Shown in pieces: positions 34,175-44,033 of a stretch of 64,000 nt of DNA. Position 1 is the stretch's first letter, and each line of letters starts with the position of its first letter. The DNA is from Flavobacterium fluviatile. GTDB taxonomy: Bacteria; Bacteroidota; Bacteroidia; Flavobacteriales; Flavobacteriaceae. The DNA lies in the NCBI RefSeq assembly GCF_010645065.1, contig NZ_JAADZW010000001.1, positions 682,001-746,000 on the forward strand. The letters run 5' to 3'. The notes beneath the pieces were generated by a model. It was not told the origin of the DNA, searched no databases, and saw only the letters and a program-made list of their open reading frames with translations. The position numbers and the translations under genes were made by a program.

Positions 34175-35140
34175 ATGACTCACTTCTCACAATATTCCAG
34201 AAGAAATTTTATTAAACTCTCTTCATTAGCTGCAATTGGATTAATACCAGTCATAAGTAATGCAAATTCATTTCTAACAAATAACTTTAAAGATGATTCT
34301 GAATTAGATGTCAGCATTTTTTCTAAACACCTTCAGTTTTTAGATTATAAAAATACTGGTGAAATGGCCGCTGAAATGGGTTTCTCAGGAGTTGATCTCA
34401 CGGTTAGACCTAACGGGCATGTATTGCCTGAACTGGTAAAAACGGATTTACCACTTGCAATAAAAGCAATAAAAAAAGCCGGTTCAGACTGCAAAATGAT
34501 CAGTACAAACATTGAAAGTATCACTAATCAATTAGATGTTGATATCATTACAGCAGCCGCTGGTCTTGATATCAAGTATTACCGAACAAACTGGTTTAAA
34601 TACAAAGAGCAGCTCTCTATGAATCAATCACTGCTGTTTTATCAAAAGGAGATTGAAAAATTAGCACAACTAAATGCAACCTTAGGAATAACAGGCTGCT
34701 ACCAAAACCATGATGGCCGTAGTATCGGATCCTCTTTTTGGGAAACAGATACAATTTTAAAAACGGCAGACCCTGCATACTTCTGTTCTCAATTCGATAT
34801 CAGACACGCTATGGTTGAGGGAGGAAACTCTTGGCAAAACGGTTTTGAGCTTTTAAAAGATAAAATTAAAGTAATTGCACTTAAAGATTATAAATGGCAG
34901 AAGAATAATGGAAAGTGGAAAGCAATACATGTTCCTATTGGTGAAGGAATGGTAGATTTTGACATGTATTTCAAATTATTAAAAAAGAACCACTTAAAAC
35001 CACCCGTTTCCTTACATTTAGAATACGATTTGGGCGGTGCTGAGAAAGGCAACAAAACAATTTCAGTAGATAAAAAAGTAGTTTTCGATGCGATGAAAAA
35101 AGATTTGACATCTATTCAGAAACTATGGAGAGAAGCATAA
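34175..35140 (+). CDS. Sugar phosphate isomerase/epimerase-like TIM barrel, Tat signal
   Basis: The 321-residue protein begins with SRRNFIKLSSLAAIGLIPVI, a twin-arginine signal, so it should be folded before export to the periplasm. The body (FLDYKNTGEMAAEMGFSGVD, SLHLEYDLGG) is an AP-endonuclease-2-like TIM barrel, as in xylose-isomerase-like epimerases. Metal ligands are plausible in GITGCYQNHDGRSIG and the downstream His/Glu residues. It follows the dehydrogenase gene by 12 bp, so both are probably controlled by the operator at 32570. The substrate is unknown. Confidence 0.82.
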   Translation: MTHFSQYSRRNFIKLSSLAAIGLIPVISNANSFLTNNFKDDSELDVSIFSKHLQFLDYKNTGEMAAEMGFSGVDLTVRPNGHVLPELVKTDLPLAIKAIKKAGSDCKMISTNIESITNQLDVDIITAAAGLDIKYYRTNWFKYKEQLSMNQSLLFYQKEIEKLAQLNATLGITGCYQNHDGRSIGSSFWETDTILKTADPAYFCSQFDIRHAMVEGGNSWQNGFELLKDKIKVIALKDYKWQKNNGKWKAIHVPIGEGMVDFDMYFKLLKKNHLKPPVSLHLEYDLGGAEKGNKTISVDKKVVFDAMKKDLTSIQKLWREA

Positions 35141-35146
35141 AAAATT

Positions 35147-35191
35147 AATTCCCAAATTAAAATCAAAAGACGATTTCAATTTGGGAATTTT
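35147..35191. terminator. Bidirectional terminator
   Basis: AATTCCCAAATT (35147-35158) pairs with AATTTGGGAATT (35178-35189). It lies between the convergent TIM-barrel and RraA-like genes. Confidence 0.75.
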
Positions 35192-35221
35192 ATAATTAGC
35201 ACCTAACAGAAAACAGACTAC

Positions 35222-35944
35222 TCACTTCTTTAGGGCCTTATTTTTTTTCCATTCTTCAAAATCAACCAGGGCATTAATGTGAGTTGCAGGATATAGACCT
35301 ATAACAGGACTACCCTGCAAAATTTTCTCTAAAACAAAATTTTCGAAAAGGGTCATTTCTGTACATTCGTCAGCCACTTCATCGACAATATCAGCCGGGA
35401 TAACCATTACGCCATCATCATCACCCACCAGCACATCACCGGGAAAAACCGCTACATCGCCACAGCCAATAGGAACATTAATATCCAAAGCTTCGTGCAG
35501 GGTTAAATTCGTAGGAGCGCTTGGTCTGTTGTGAAAGGAAGGAATAGCCAGTTTTGCAATATTAGCCGAATCCCTAAACCCACCATCAGTAACAATTCCC
35601 GCTACCCCGCGAATCATTAAACGACTAATCAGAATATCACCACCAGAGGCTGCCCGTGGATCTTTTCTGCTGTCTATTATCAAAACATGACCAGCAGGAC
35701 AGTTTTCTACTGCCACTCGCTGGGGATGATCCTCATTTCTAAAAACTGTGATAGGGTTGCGATCTTCACGTGCAGGAATACAACGTAAAGTATATGCTTC
35801 TCCCACCATGGTCGGCTTTCCTAATTGTAAAGGTTTTACCTCTTGTATAAATTGATTCTTAAAACCTTTTTTAAAAAGACAAGTTGCGATTGTAGGGGTA
35901 CTTACCTTTTGTAATTTCGCTTTGGTTGACTCCGATAATGCCAT
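35222..35944 (-). CDS. RraA-like / HMG-CHA aldolase family protein
   Basis: The protein has 240 residues. The family core is visible as ASGGDILISRLMIRGVAGIV then TDGGFRDSANI, in which the Arg-Asp of DGGFRD is the aldolase/decarboxylase site seen in 4-hydroxy-4-methyl-2-oxoglutarate aldolases. Other members inhibit RNase E; the motif favours an enzyme. Its ATG directly follows the PL6 stop codon (no gap), so the two are translationally coupled. This ties it to alginate use, but the reaction is unknown. A role on a keto-acid product is inference. Confidence 0.85.
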   Translation of the reverse strand: MALSESTKAKLQKVSTPTIATCLFKKGFKNQFIQEVKPLQLGKPTMVGEAYTLRCIPAREDRNPITVFRNEDHPQRVAVENCPAGHVLIIDSRKDPRAASGGDILISRLMIRGVAGIVTDGGFRDSANIAKLAIPSFHNRPSAPTNLTLHEALDINVPIGCGDVAVFPGDVLVGDDDGVMVIPADIVDEVADECTEMTLFENFVLEKILQGSPVIGLYPATHINALVDFEEWKKNKALKK

Positions 35945-38251
35945 TTAATACATCATTTTTTGTTTTGGGTTTTGTTCAATTTTAAACTCCCCCGAATTTG
36001 TTATGGTATTATCAATTGGTTTTTGATTTTTTTCTCCCCACAAAACTGCTATAACTTTCACAGCATTGTTGGTAAATGTATTATTTGAAATCCGGACATT
36101 TACTATCCCGCTGGTTTTAATTAAAATTCCGCTTGGTTCCGATTTTCCGCTGTTGCTAATTGTATTGTTATGAAAAGTTAAATTACCTCCTATAGTAGAC
36201 TCGTCATAGCCACCACGATAATAATCTAAAATGCCATTTTCAATTCCATCGAAGTTAGAATTTGTAATAGTGACAAACTCAGCATTGTACTCGCCCAGAT
36301 CTTCCGTTTCCGCAGCTAAATTAAGTCCGTTTCTGCAATTTTTTATAATAGTTTTGTCTATGGAAATAGTATCTGCAAAAGCATCTTTATATACCTTTAA
36401 AACATAATTAAAGTCGATGATTTCGGTATCTTCTATTTTTAAATTATAGGCCGATGACATATCTCTTTCTTTGGTAGAAAAGGCAGTTTGACTTTTGTCG
36501 CCTTTAAGAATAATTGTGCTTAAATTTAAATTCCCTTTTGGATGCATGATAAAGGCAGCAGTATTCTTTTGTCCCTTAAACACAATCGTTGCCTTGTTTG
36601 CAGCATCTTTGGACCGCAATGAAATACGTTTATCGATTATTACAGAACGCTCGAGCTGGTACACTCCCTTTTTTAACTCAATTATAACGCCTGAGTCTTG
36701 ATTTGCTATAGCAGAAATCAATTCTTTAGTCGAACTTACCTGAACAACTTTTGAAATACTTTCCGGTTTTTTGACAGAAAACCAGTCGGGTCCAAACTCT
36801 TTTTCATTAATTAGTCCTTGATTATCTTTTATTGGTAATACTACTGATCCTATTGCATTTTCTTTATTTCTTTCTGAACCAAAAAGATCATTTTGAATCG
36901 TTTCAAAATCAAATCCTGCATAAACCTCATTTTTATTTGAAGCAGGAACATATAACCAATCGGATACTTTTGTCATTATAAAATCCTCCGTAGTAATCCC
37001 TTTGTTTTTAATTTCACTATTGTTGGGATTGTTACTCACATTGTTTTTAAATAGAATACCATCTACTTTATCATAAGCTTTTATCGGAAAATCATCGTTA
37101 CCTGTACTATAAATTAAATTGTTGGCTACAATTGTTCTGACAGGTTTTGCTGAGCGGATTTCCTGAATTGGCAAAACGTCTTTTTTGTCCATATTGGCAC
37201 CCACACTAAATTGCCATGGTGTTATACAATCTACAAAAGTATTATACGCAATTACCGCATCAGTCACCTGGTTGTAACGGTTTTGTGGCGATTTAGGAAT
37301 GCCATTCATTACAGCTAAAGCACTTCTAAATTCATTTCCTTTTATTTTATAAAAGTAATTATTGGTAATCCAGTGCCCGGTATTTATCACACGAATACCA
37401 CCCATAAATTCTGAACTATTATCTCCTATAAAAATATTCCCATCAATTGTACAATAGTTTCCATGTCTCAAAACCAAAGAACCTTCAGATTTATAGAAAA
37501 TATTGTTTCTGTAAATATTATTATTGGATTTATTAGAGATAATTTCTACTTCACCGTCACATCTTTCGAAAAAATTATTGGCTACCGTTGTAAAACAAGG
37601 CGCCATAGAAGTACCGCTGTCACCCAATTGAATAGTTTCTCCATGAGGTCCTCCTTTTCTTGGGCGAGGTCCGAAATGATTGTTAATAATTTGATGGTAA
37701 TTATTTATTTGCTCATTCCCTTCTAAGATTACCATAATAGTAGGACCCTGATTGGATTTCCCTGTAATGTAACAGTTCGATAATTCGTTATGTCTTCCCC
37801 AAAATTCAATCCAGTGATCATCCCTAACCCTATTGAGCTGGGTAAAATCCTCGATAACACATTGAGTCACTTTACAATGATTAGCAATGGATGCTGAATC
37901 AATATGAAAATCAATAACAGTTTTTGAAGGTGTGTAGCCATTTTTAAAATACAATCCTTTCACTATTAAGTAGGTACCTCCTATTTTTAAATCAGAAATC
38001 CCCTCAATACTTACTTTACCAGAAGTTTCAGCGCGTAAAACAATAGGTGCTTCTTTGGTTCCTTTTCCATAAAATTTTATTTGAACATTTTTCCAAACAC
38101 CATTTGCCAAAATAATCTCGTCACCGGGCAAAGCTTCTTTTATAGCAATTTTTAATTCATTTTCATTATTTACCGGAATGCTTTTGGCTTCGGTTTTTGT
38201 AAATGATAAAATCATTAAAAAAAGCATATTAAAAAAAAAGAAATCCTTCAT
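35945..38251 (-). CDS. PL6 alginate lyase, two-domain
   Basis: This 768-residue protein has a signal peptide ending near TKTEAK (about residue 22). The N-terminal part is a right-handed beta-helix with the PL6 site: K241 in EIISNKSNNN and R262 in LVLRHGN. Their 21-residue spacing equals that of Lys250 and Arg271 of chondroitinase B. GGPHGETIQLGDSG supplies likely calcium/substrate residues. The C-terminal half (from about 505) is a second beta-helix domain, shared with the partial gene at the right edge. It should work in the periplasm or outside, cutting alginate. Confidence 0.93.
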   Translation of the reverse strand: MKDFFFFNMLFLMILSFTKTEAKSIPVNNENELKIAIKEALPGDEIILANGVWKNVQIKFYGKGTKEAPIVLRAETSGKVSIEGISDLKIGGTYLIVKGLYFKNGYTPSKTVIDFHIDSASIANHCKVTQCVIEDFTQLNRVRDDHWIEFWGRHNELSNCYITGKSNQGPTIMVILEGNEQINNYHQIINNHFGPRPRKGGPHGETIQLGDSGTSMAPCFTTVANNFFERCDGEVEIISNKSNNNIYRNNIFYKSEGSLVLRHGNYCTIDGNIFIGDNSSEFMGGIRVINTGHWITNNYFYKIKGNEFRSALAVMNGIPKSPQNRYNQVTDAVIAYNTFVDCITPWQFSVGANMDKKDVLPIQEIRSAKPVRTIVANNLIYSTGNDDFPIKAYDKVDGILFKNNVSNNPNNSEIKNKGITTEDFIMTKVSDWLYVPASNKNEVYAGFDFETIQNDLFGSERNKENAIGSVVLPIKDNQGLINEKEFGPDWFSVKKPESISKVVQVSSTKELISAIANQDSGVIIELKKGVYQLERSVIIDKRISLRSKDAANKATIVFKGQKNTAAFIMHPKGNLNLSTIILKGDKSQTAFSTKERDMSSAYNLKIEDTEIIDFNYVLKVYKDAFADTISIDKTIIKNCRNGLNLAAETEDLGEYNAEFVTITNSNFDGIENGILDYYRGGYDESTIGGNLTFHNNTISNSGKSEPSGILIKTSGIVNVRISNNTFTNNAVKVIAVLWGEKNQKPIDNTITNSGEFKIEQNPKQKMMY

Positions 38252-38356
38252 TATCTAAATTTTATAAATTATTGTAAAAGCAATTTGGGGCAAAATTACT
38301 AATAGAAAAAATTAGCGGTTTCAATTAAACAATAGTTTAAAATTAAATTATTAAAA

Positions 38357-38437
38357 TCATGGAGCTATTACTAAAGTGCTTAACAAATCTCCTAAACTAA
38401 AAAAACACACTTAAATCGCACTTTAATGCTCCATGAA
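38357..38437 (-). other. Long imperfect hairpin between kdgA and the PL6 gene
   Basis: TCATGGAGC (38358-38366) pairs with GCTCCATGA (38428-38436), and an inner TAAAGTGC pairs with GCACTTTA. On the minus strand a T-rich tail follows. It could end the kdgA transcript, or reduce read-through into the PL6 gene (206 bp gap). Confidence 0.5.
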
Positions 38438-38457
38438 TAATCTTATACTACACAATA

Positions 38458-39123
38458 TTACTTATACGACTGAATAATAGCCATACATTCTTGTATGAGA
38501 TTTTTAATTCTGTCCAGATCGTACTTTCCTTCCTGGTCAGCCTTTATCAATTGCGAACCTATTCCCACACAGGTAGCACCTGCATCAAACCATTTTTTTA
38601 AACTTTCTTCCGTTGGCGAAACGCCTCCTGTAGGCATAACGGATGTCCAAGGTTGGGGGCCTTTTATTCCTTTTATGAATTCAGGACCATAAATATCTCC
38701 TGGAAAAAGTTTGACAATTTCACAGCCTAACTCTTCTGCCTTAGCTATTTCTGTGAGCGTTCCGCAGCCCGGAGACCATAATACTTTCCTTCTGTTGCAA
38801 ACCATTGCGATATCTTCTCTTAATACAGGGGTAACAATAAAGTTTGCCCCCAACTGCATATACAAAGAGGCCGAAGCCGCATCAGTTACCGAACCTACCC
38901 CTAAGATCATTCCCGGAAGCTCGGCCAGTGCATATTTATTTAAAGCATCAAAAATTTGAAAAGCAAAATCTCCTCTGCTTGTAAACTCAAGCAAACGTGC
39001 TCCACCCTCATAACATGCTTTTAAAACTTCTTTACTTATTTCAATATTATCATTATAAAATAAAGGTACCAAACCAGTTTCCTTCATTTTCAGTGCTACT
39101 TCTATTCTTGTAAATTGTGCCAT
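38458..39123 (-). CDS. kdgA: 2-keto-3-deoxy-6-phosphogluconate aldolase
   Basis: The 221-residue class I aldolase splits KDPG into pyruvate and glyceraldehyde-3-phosphate. It starts at MAQFTRIEVALKMKETGLVP; the open frame 14 codons further up runs into kdgK and is rejected. The Schiff-base region reads EIVKLFPGDIYGPEFIKGIK (Lys in VKLFPG), and the phosphate loop is TGGVSPTEESL ... CVGIGSQL. It lies 10 bp after kdgK, same strand. It is the last step of the alginate pathway in this operon. Confidence 0.95.
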   Translation of the reverse strand: MAQFTRIEVALKMKETGLVPLFYNDNIEISKEVLKACYEGGARLLEFTSRGDFAFQIFDALNKYALAELPGMILGVGSVTDAASASLYMQLGANFIVTPVLREDIAMVCNRRKVLWSPGCGTLTEIAKAEELGCEIVKLFPGDIYGPEFIKGIKGPQPWTSVMPTGGVSPTEESLKKWFDAGATCVGIGSQLIKADQEGKYDLDRIKNLIQECMAIIQSYK

Positions 39124-39133
39124 TTTTAATGTT

Positions 39134-40156
39134 TTATCTGGAAACTTTACCTGAAAAATCCCCATCTATTAATTTTTCTATTTCCGGTATGGTGATTAAG
39201 TTATAATCTCCGGAAATAGTGTGTTTTAAACAACAGGCAGCCACAGCAAAATTCAAGGCGCGCTGTTTGTTTAAAGGCATTTCATTGAGACCAAAAATAA
39301 GTCCGCCCATAAATGCATCACCACTGCCAACTCTGTCCACAACAGGTGTTACATCCTGTACGTCCGCATTGTATATTTTATTTCCGTCATACAGAATCCC
39401 GCCTATTCGCTGATGAGAAGCACTTACCGAATAACGCAAAGTCGTTACAGCAGTTTTTAATTCAGGGCATATTTCATATATTTTATCGTATAAGGTTGTC
39501 AAGGAATCCTTATTGTCATAGTCAGGATTGACCTTATCCAATCCCAGCATAAAATACGCCGTATCGATATCGCCCAGGATAATATTGGAATACTGTAGCA
39601 TTTCCGGCATTACCTCTTTGGGTTGCTTTCCATACTTCCATAATTTAGACCTGTAATTTAAATCTGTCGAAATAGTAAGCCCTAATTCATGCGCAGCCCT
39701 GATTCCTTCGAGGCACACCCTTGCAGCGGATTCAGATAAAGCCGGGGTAATTCCGCTCCAATGAAACCAAGTAGCCCCCTTCAGAACCTGCTTCCAGTCA
39801 ATGGTGCCTGTTTCAATAGTAGCCATAGAACTATTTGCTCTGTCATAAATTACATTGCTGGCTCGTGTACTGGCTCCTGTTTCTAAAAAATACAAACCCA
39901 GTCTCTCCCCCCCAAATGCTACATGTTCACACCCTACATTTAATTTGCGCATCTCCCTGAGTGCGCAAGTACCTAATTCATTGTCGGGCAGTCTGGTAAC
40001 AAATTCGGTAGATAAACCATAATTCGACAAAGACACGGCTACATTAAATTCTCCACCTCCATAGGTTGCTTTATAAGACTCCGCCTGAGGAAACCGTAAG
40101 TGTCTTTCGGTGGATAAACGGAGTAAAATTTCTCCAAAAGTGACTACTTTATTCAT
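39134..40156 (-). CDS. kdgK: 2-keto-3-deoxygluconate kinase (PfkB family)
   Basis: The 340-residue PfkB/ribokinase-type sugar kinase shows KATYGGGEFNVAVSLSNYG near the N-terminus and VDRVGSGDAFMGGLIFGL (catalytic Asp in GDAF) near the C-terminus. The role, phosphorylating KDG to KDPG with ATP, is inferred from family and from its place between the SDR and kdgA genes, as in alginate loci of other Bacteroidota. It is cytoplasmic. Confidence 0.93.
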   Translation of the reverse strand: MNKVVTFGEILLRLSTERHLRFPQAESYKATYGGGEFNVAVSLSNYGLSTEFVTRLPDNELGTCALREMRKLNVGCEHVAFGGERLGLYFLETGASTRASNVIYDRANSSMATIETGTIDWKQVLKGATWFHWSGITPALSESAARVCLEGIRAAHELGLTISTDLNYRSKLWKYGKQPKEVMPEMLQYSNIILGDIDTAYFMLGLDKVNPDYDNKDSLTTLYDKIYEICPELKTAVTTLRYSVSASHQRIGGILYDGNKIYNADVQDVTPVVDRVGSGDAFMGGLIFGLNEMPLNKQRALNFAVAACCLKHTISGDYNLITIPEIEKLIDGDFSGKVSR

Positions 40157-40204
40157 TGTTTTTTATTCCTAAATATTATGCTTAACCGTTAAATGAAAAT
40201 TCTT

Positions 40205-40969
40205 TTATATTCCTAACGCCTGACCTCCTCCAATTTGGATCGTTTCAGCAGTTATAAAAGAAGCATCATCACTTACTAAGAAAGCCACAACACCAGCAAC
40301 TTCTTCCGGCTCACCCAGCCTGCCTAATAACACACTATTCTTCCAGGAAGCAAAAACTTCAGGTTTAGTAGCTTTAATTTGGGCATGAAAAGGAGTATCT
40401 ATTGTACCTGGAGACACTGCATTCACTCTAATATTGTACTCAGCCAAATCTTTAGCTAAAGCTCTGGTGATAGACTGTACACCTCCTTTTGATGTTGCAT
40501 AGATTCCTGCTCCTGGCCCCGCTCCGTTCCATGCTGCATTTGAAGTATAGTTTATGATAGAAGCATTTTCACCTTTTTTAAGAAAAGGAATAGCCGCTCT
40601 TGATGCAAAAAATACAGAATCAAGATTCAAGCCCATAACGAATTTATACTCAGCTGTTGTCATTTCTTCAAACCTGGCCCTAACACCTATACCGCCTGCA
40701 TTATTGATAAGAGCATCAATTTTTCCATATTTTTCACCAATTTCACTTATATTTTTGGTTACTTCTTCGTCATTTGTGATATCAAACCCGTAATACTCAG
40801 CAGTAATCCCGTCTGCTGCCAGTTCTTCTACAGCTTTTAGACCTTTATCATCTTCAATACCGTTTAAAATTACAGTATATCCGTCCTTACCTAATCTTTT
40901 TGCTACCGCAAAACCAATTCCGCCTGTAGCACCTGTGATCACCGCTATTTTTCCTTCTATCTTACTCAT
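40205..40969 (-). CDS. SDR oxidoreductase, likely DEH reductase
   Basis: This 254-residue short-chain dehydrogenase has the cofactor motif TGATGGIGFA, NNAGG, and the catalytic Ser143 and Y157-ATS-K161. In alginate loci the SDR in this position reduces 4-deoxy-L-erythro-5-hexoseulose uronate (DEH) to KDG with NAD(P)H. Order here is MFS, SDR, kdgK, kdgA, which makes that job likely. No residue reading can separate it from gluconate-dehydrogenase-type SDRs. Confidence 0.88.
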   Translation of the reverse strand: MSKIEGKIAVITGATGGIGFAVAKRLGKDGYTVILNGIEDDKGLKAVEELAADGITAEYYGFDITNDEEVTKNISEIGEKYGKIDALINNAGGIGVRARFEEMTTAEYKFVMGLNLDSVFFASRAAIPFLKKGENASIINYTSNAAWNGAGPGAGIYATSKGGVQSITRALAKDLAEYNIRVNAVSPGTIDTPFHAQIKATKPEVFASWKNSVLLGRLGEPEEVAGVVAFLVSDDASFITAETIQIGGGQALGI

Positions 40970-40995
40970 ATTATATTTGATTTATTATTAATTAT

Positions 40996-42282
40996 TTATT
41001 TTTCTACAGATTCAATTTTTCTTGCAAAGAAATAGATTGCCCCAATTCCTAATGGAACAAATACAGCAATTGCTACAAATATGGGCGTATAGGATACCTC
41101 TGCAATTTTAGGAACAACAATGTTCATAATAATTACAGAAAAGACACCAACCATTCCTCCCAATCCTGCTAAGGAACCAACTGATTTTCCACTAAACAAA
41201 TCACTTGGTAAAGTCTGAACGTTTCCAATTGCAAACTGAAATCCAAACAGCACAACAAACACTATTGATACAAAGCGCTCAGGCGTAGTGGCGAAAAATA
41301 CGCTCATTACCAGTCCTAAAAGCATAATTATACCTCCAATTAAAATGGTTGATTTTCTGCCTTTATCAATAGAATTCGTTTTAGAAATAATTTGTCCTGA
41401 TACATATCCGCCTACAATACTTCCAATTGCTGCACCAACATAAGGTACCCACGCAAATGCACCTACTTCTTTTACATCAAAACCATAAACATCAAAAAGG
41501 TAAATTGGCATCCAGCCTACAAAAAACCACCAGATAGGTTCAAGAAAAAAACGCCCTACAACAATAGCCCAAGACTGTTTATAAGATAGAATCTGCTTTA
41601 AAGTAAGCCCCTTCGTTCCTTCTGTCGCATTCTGGTCTGCCTTACTTTGACCTTCCAGTATGTATTCGCGCTCCTCATTTGTAATCCAGGGATGTTTTTT
41701 AGGACCTGCTTTATTAATAAGCAACCAGGGAATAATCCATAAAAGTCCAAAAGATCCAATAACCATGAAGGTATTTCTCCAGCCATAGGTCACAAAAAGG
41801 GAAGCTATAAAAGGAGGTGCTATCACTGAACCGATCGAAGCACCTGCATTAAACAGTCCCTGAGCTATGGCGCGCTCTTTTATTGGAAACCATTCGGCAT
41901 TGCTTTTTACTCCTCCCGGCCAGTTCCCCGCCTCAGAGATTCCCAGAGTACTTCTAAAAAAAGCAATTGACAGAAAACCTCTTACTGTCGAATGCAAAAA
42001 TGAGGATAATCCCCAGATTCCAATACTCAAAACATACCCAATTCGTGTTCCGACTTTATCGAATAATTTTCCGGAAAACAATTGCCCAAAGGCATAAAAT
42101 ACCATAAAAATATTTAGAATATTCCCGTAATCACTTTTAGTAAGTCGTAATGACTGTGATATAGAACCTTCTACATTTTCATTACCCCACATTATCGCCA
42201 AGGCACTTCTATCGATATAATTTATTACAGTGGCTAAAAAAATTAAACCAATAATAAACCATCTTAATCCTTTTACTTTCAT
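40996..42282 (-). CDS. MFS hexuronate-type transporter
   Basis: The 428-residue protein has about 12 membrane helices and the motifs VINYIDRSALAIMWG and FSGKLFDKVGTRIGYVL, typical of the anion:cation symporter (ACS) branch that includes ExuT. It probably imports unsaturated uronate/DEH across the inner membrane. It is the first gene of the minus-strand set leading to kdgA (27 bp gap to the SDR). A GntR gene lies 166 bp upstream on the same strand. Confidence 0.9.
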   Translation of the reverse strand: MKVKGLRWFIIGLIFLATVINYIDRSALAIMWGNENVEGSISQSLRLTKSDYGNILNIFMVFYAFGQLFSGKLFDKVGTRIGYVLSIGIWGLSSFLHSTVRGFLSIAFFRSTLGISEAGNWPGGVKSNAEWFPIKERAIAQGLFNAGASIGSVIAPPFIASLFVTYGWRNTFMVIGSFGLLWIIPWLLINKAGPKKHPWITNEEREYILEGQSKADQNATEGTKGLTLKQILSYKQSWAIVVGRFFLEPIWWFFVGWMPIYLFDVYGFDVKEVGAFAWVPYVGAAIGSIVGGYVSGQIISKTNSIDKGRKSTILIGGIIMLLGLVMSVFFATTPERFVSIVFVVLFGFQFAIGNVQTLPSDLFSGKSVGSLAGLGGMVGVFSVIIMNIVVPKIAEVSYTPIFVAIAVFVPLGIGAIYFFARKIESVEK

Positions 42283-42448
42283 ATTTTTTTATTTATTGTC
42301 TTCTGTTCTTAAAATAATAATACATCACTACTTTTCAGCTAATTGAGATTAAATCGTATCCCAATTTTATTTTTAATTAAATTAGTTAGCGAAAAAAATA
42401 ATTCACTTTCAGTCATAAGCATATCGCTTATAATACATAAATCATAAC

Positions 42449-43150
42449 TTATACATTATAACAATACTGATACAATGATTTAAAATGCTCTTTCATCTTT
42501 TGTTTTGCCAAAGTTGGATTTTGATCTTTTATTGCATTATATATATTCAAATGCTCTTCAATTCCTTTTACAGCCTGATTTTCATCACAAACATGATACT
42601 TTTCAAAATTGGTAATAATTTCAGGTGTAATGATTAGCATTAATGTGTTTATTGTGCTATTTCCGCTTGCTTTCGCGATGGCTAAGTGAAAAAGCAAATC
42701 TTCCTGAACCGCTTCCTCTCCATTCATTGCCTTTTCTGAATAAGCATCCAAAGCTAATTTCATTTTTTTTAAATCATCCTGAGTTCTCCGAATACAGGCT
42801 AAACGAACCGTCTTTAATTCTAACAGGATTCTGGTTTCAACTAAAGATTTAAAATCAGACTCTTCTAATCTTAAAATGTCCTCTATAATTCCGTTCATTG
42901 CAATTACACCAATGTTGGCAACAAAAGTCCCGCTTTGGGGCATAGAATTCAATATACCGTAAAACTCTAATTTTTGAATAGCATCACGAACTGAATTCCT
43001 GCTAACATTAAATTTATCAGACAACATTCTCTCTGAAGGTAATTTATCTCCAGGTTCTAAATTTTTATAATTCATATAATCCCTTATTTGTGCGATTATA
43101 GTATTTATGATCTCCTTATTGTCTTTTTTGGTAAGTACCTCTAAATTCAT
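42449..43150 (-). CDS. FadR-type GntR regulator (paralogue 1)
   Basis: The protein has 233 residues. An N-terminal winged HTH (DKLPSERMLSDKFNVSRNSV then RDAIQKLEFYGIL) is followed by an FCD-type helical ligand domain with EDLLFHLAIAKASGN and later His in EEHLNIY and KEHFKSL, plausible metal/ligand residues. It aligns without gaps to paralogue 2 (44034) over the full length, most residues identical. It likely represses alginate genes until uronate binds. A palindromic operator lies just upstream, suggesting autoregulation. Confidence 0.93.
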   Translation of the reverse strand: MNLEVLTKKDNKEIINTIIAQIRDYMNYKNLEPGDKLPSERMLSDKFNVSRNSVRDAIQKLEFYGILNSMPQSGTFVANIGVIAMNGIIEDILRLEESDFKSLVETRILLELKTVRLACIRRTQDDLKKMKLALDAYSEKAMNGEEAVQEDLLFHLAIAKASGNSTINTLMLIITPEIITNFEKYHVCDENQAVKGIEEHLNIYNAIKDQNPTLAKQKMKEHFKSLYQYCYNV

Positions 43151-43172
43151 TCCAACATTATTTTAAATTAAA

Positions 43173-43196
43173 AATCTGGTTTACCAGATTGGTTTG
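43173..43196 (-). promoter_or_regulatory. Tandem operator upstream of GntR paralogue 1
   Basis: AATCTGGTTTACCAGATT (43173-43190) is a perfect palindrome with a TTTA centre. A second, weaker box (TTGGTTTGTTAA) begins so that its GG is 13 bp later. No clear -7 element adjoins it. It lies 23 bp from the start codon, suiting autorepression. Confidence 0.75.
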
Positions 43197-43600
43197 TTAA
43201 AAATATAAAAAAAACGTTAATAAAAAATAAAAAAGAGATTTATTTAAAAAAATACAAAGAATTGGTATATAGAAAAATCAAAAATAAAGTCTCCAAAAGA
43301 GTTATGGCAGTACTCAATTTCAAACTCTTTATGAGTGTTTTTTAAAATTATCTAAACATGCTGATTGATTCTTTTAAAAATAGCCAAAACAAAATATAGA
43401 GTTACCTCTTAGATAATTAATCTAATTAGTCTAATTTTCTTCTTCCATTAAATAAAGAGTCATAGCAAAAGAAATCCCAGCCAAATAAAATGAATGTATA
43501 CACATTCGGATATATTTTTTGTTCAGTCCAGCTAATGCACTTTATATTTAGTATAGGATTCATTTAGGTTTATTTGTTAATGAGGAAAAATATTTTTTTT

Positions 43601-43630
43601 TTGGTTAACCAATTTGGTTTGCCAAATATA
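43601..43630 (-). promoter_or_regulatory. Promoter plus tandem operator inside the 880-bp gap
   Basis: TTGGTTAACCAA (43601-43612) is a perfect palindrome, and TTTGGTTTGCCAAA follows with 13-bp spacing. On the minus strand, TATATTTG (43630-43623) matches the -7 element and leads into the boxes. Transcription would run toward paralogue 1 with a leader of about 460 bases; the gap contains no gene. The rest of 43151-44033 holds only AT-rich sequence, the site at 43173 and the AGT run. Confidence 0.75.
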
Positions 43631-43836
43631 TAATTATTTATAGCACTAAAAAAAATAAATTTAATTTTTTTTTCTTTTTATCATTTTTACTTTATTTTAA
43701 AACCTAAATCAAAAAGCAGAAGCTATGGAATGTTCATAATTTAATTTATTATGAATGCTGAACTTAATGTGAAGTGTTTTTCATATAATACTTATCCAAG
43801 TTAACAGATTAACAGGATAAATTTAGACATGATTAA

Positions 43837-43874
<38 letters not shown>

Positions 43875-44033
43875 ATAGTAGAAAAAAAATCACTTTAAAA
43901 TATATTGAGAATAGAAGTCAAACACGGCTTAATAATACTAAAAGCGACTATAAATATTCTATGATGTGATTAAATAAAATATCTGCTTAATTAATTACAG
44001 ACACCTTTAAGGTAAAGTAAAAAAGCGAAAACC

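Noticed and set aside
39124-39165. Longer KdgA start (14 more codons)
   Set aside because: It overlaps the kdgK end, and the family start MAQF fits at 39123.
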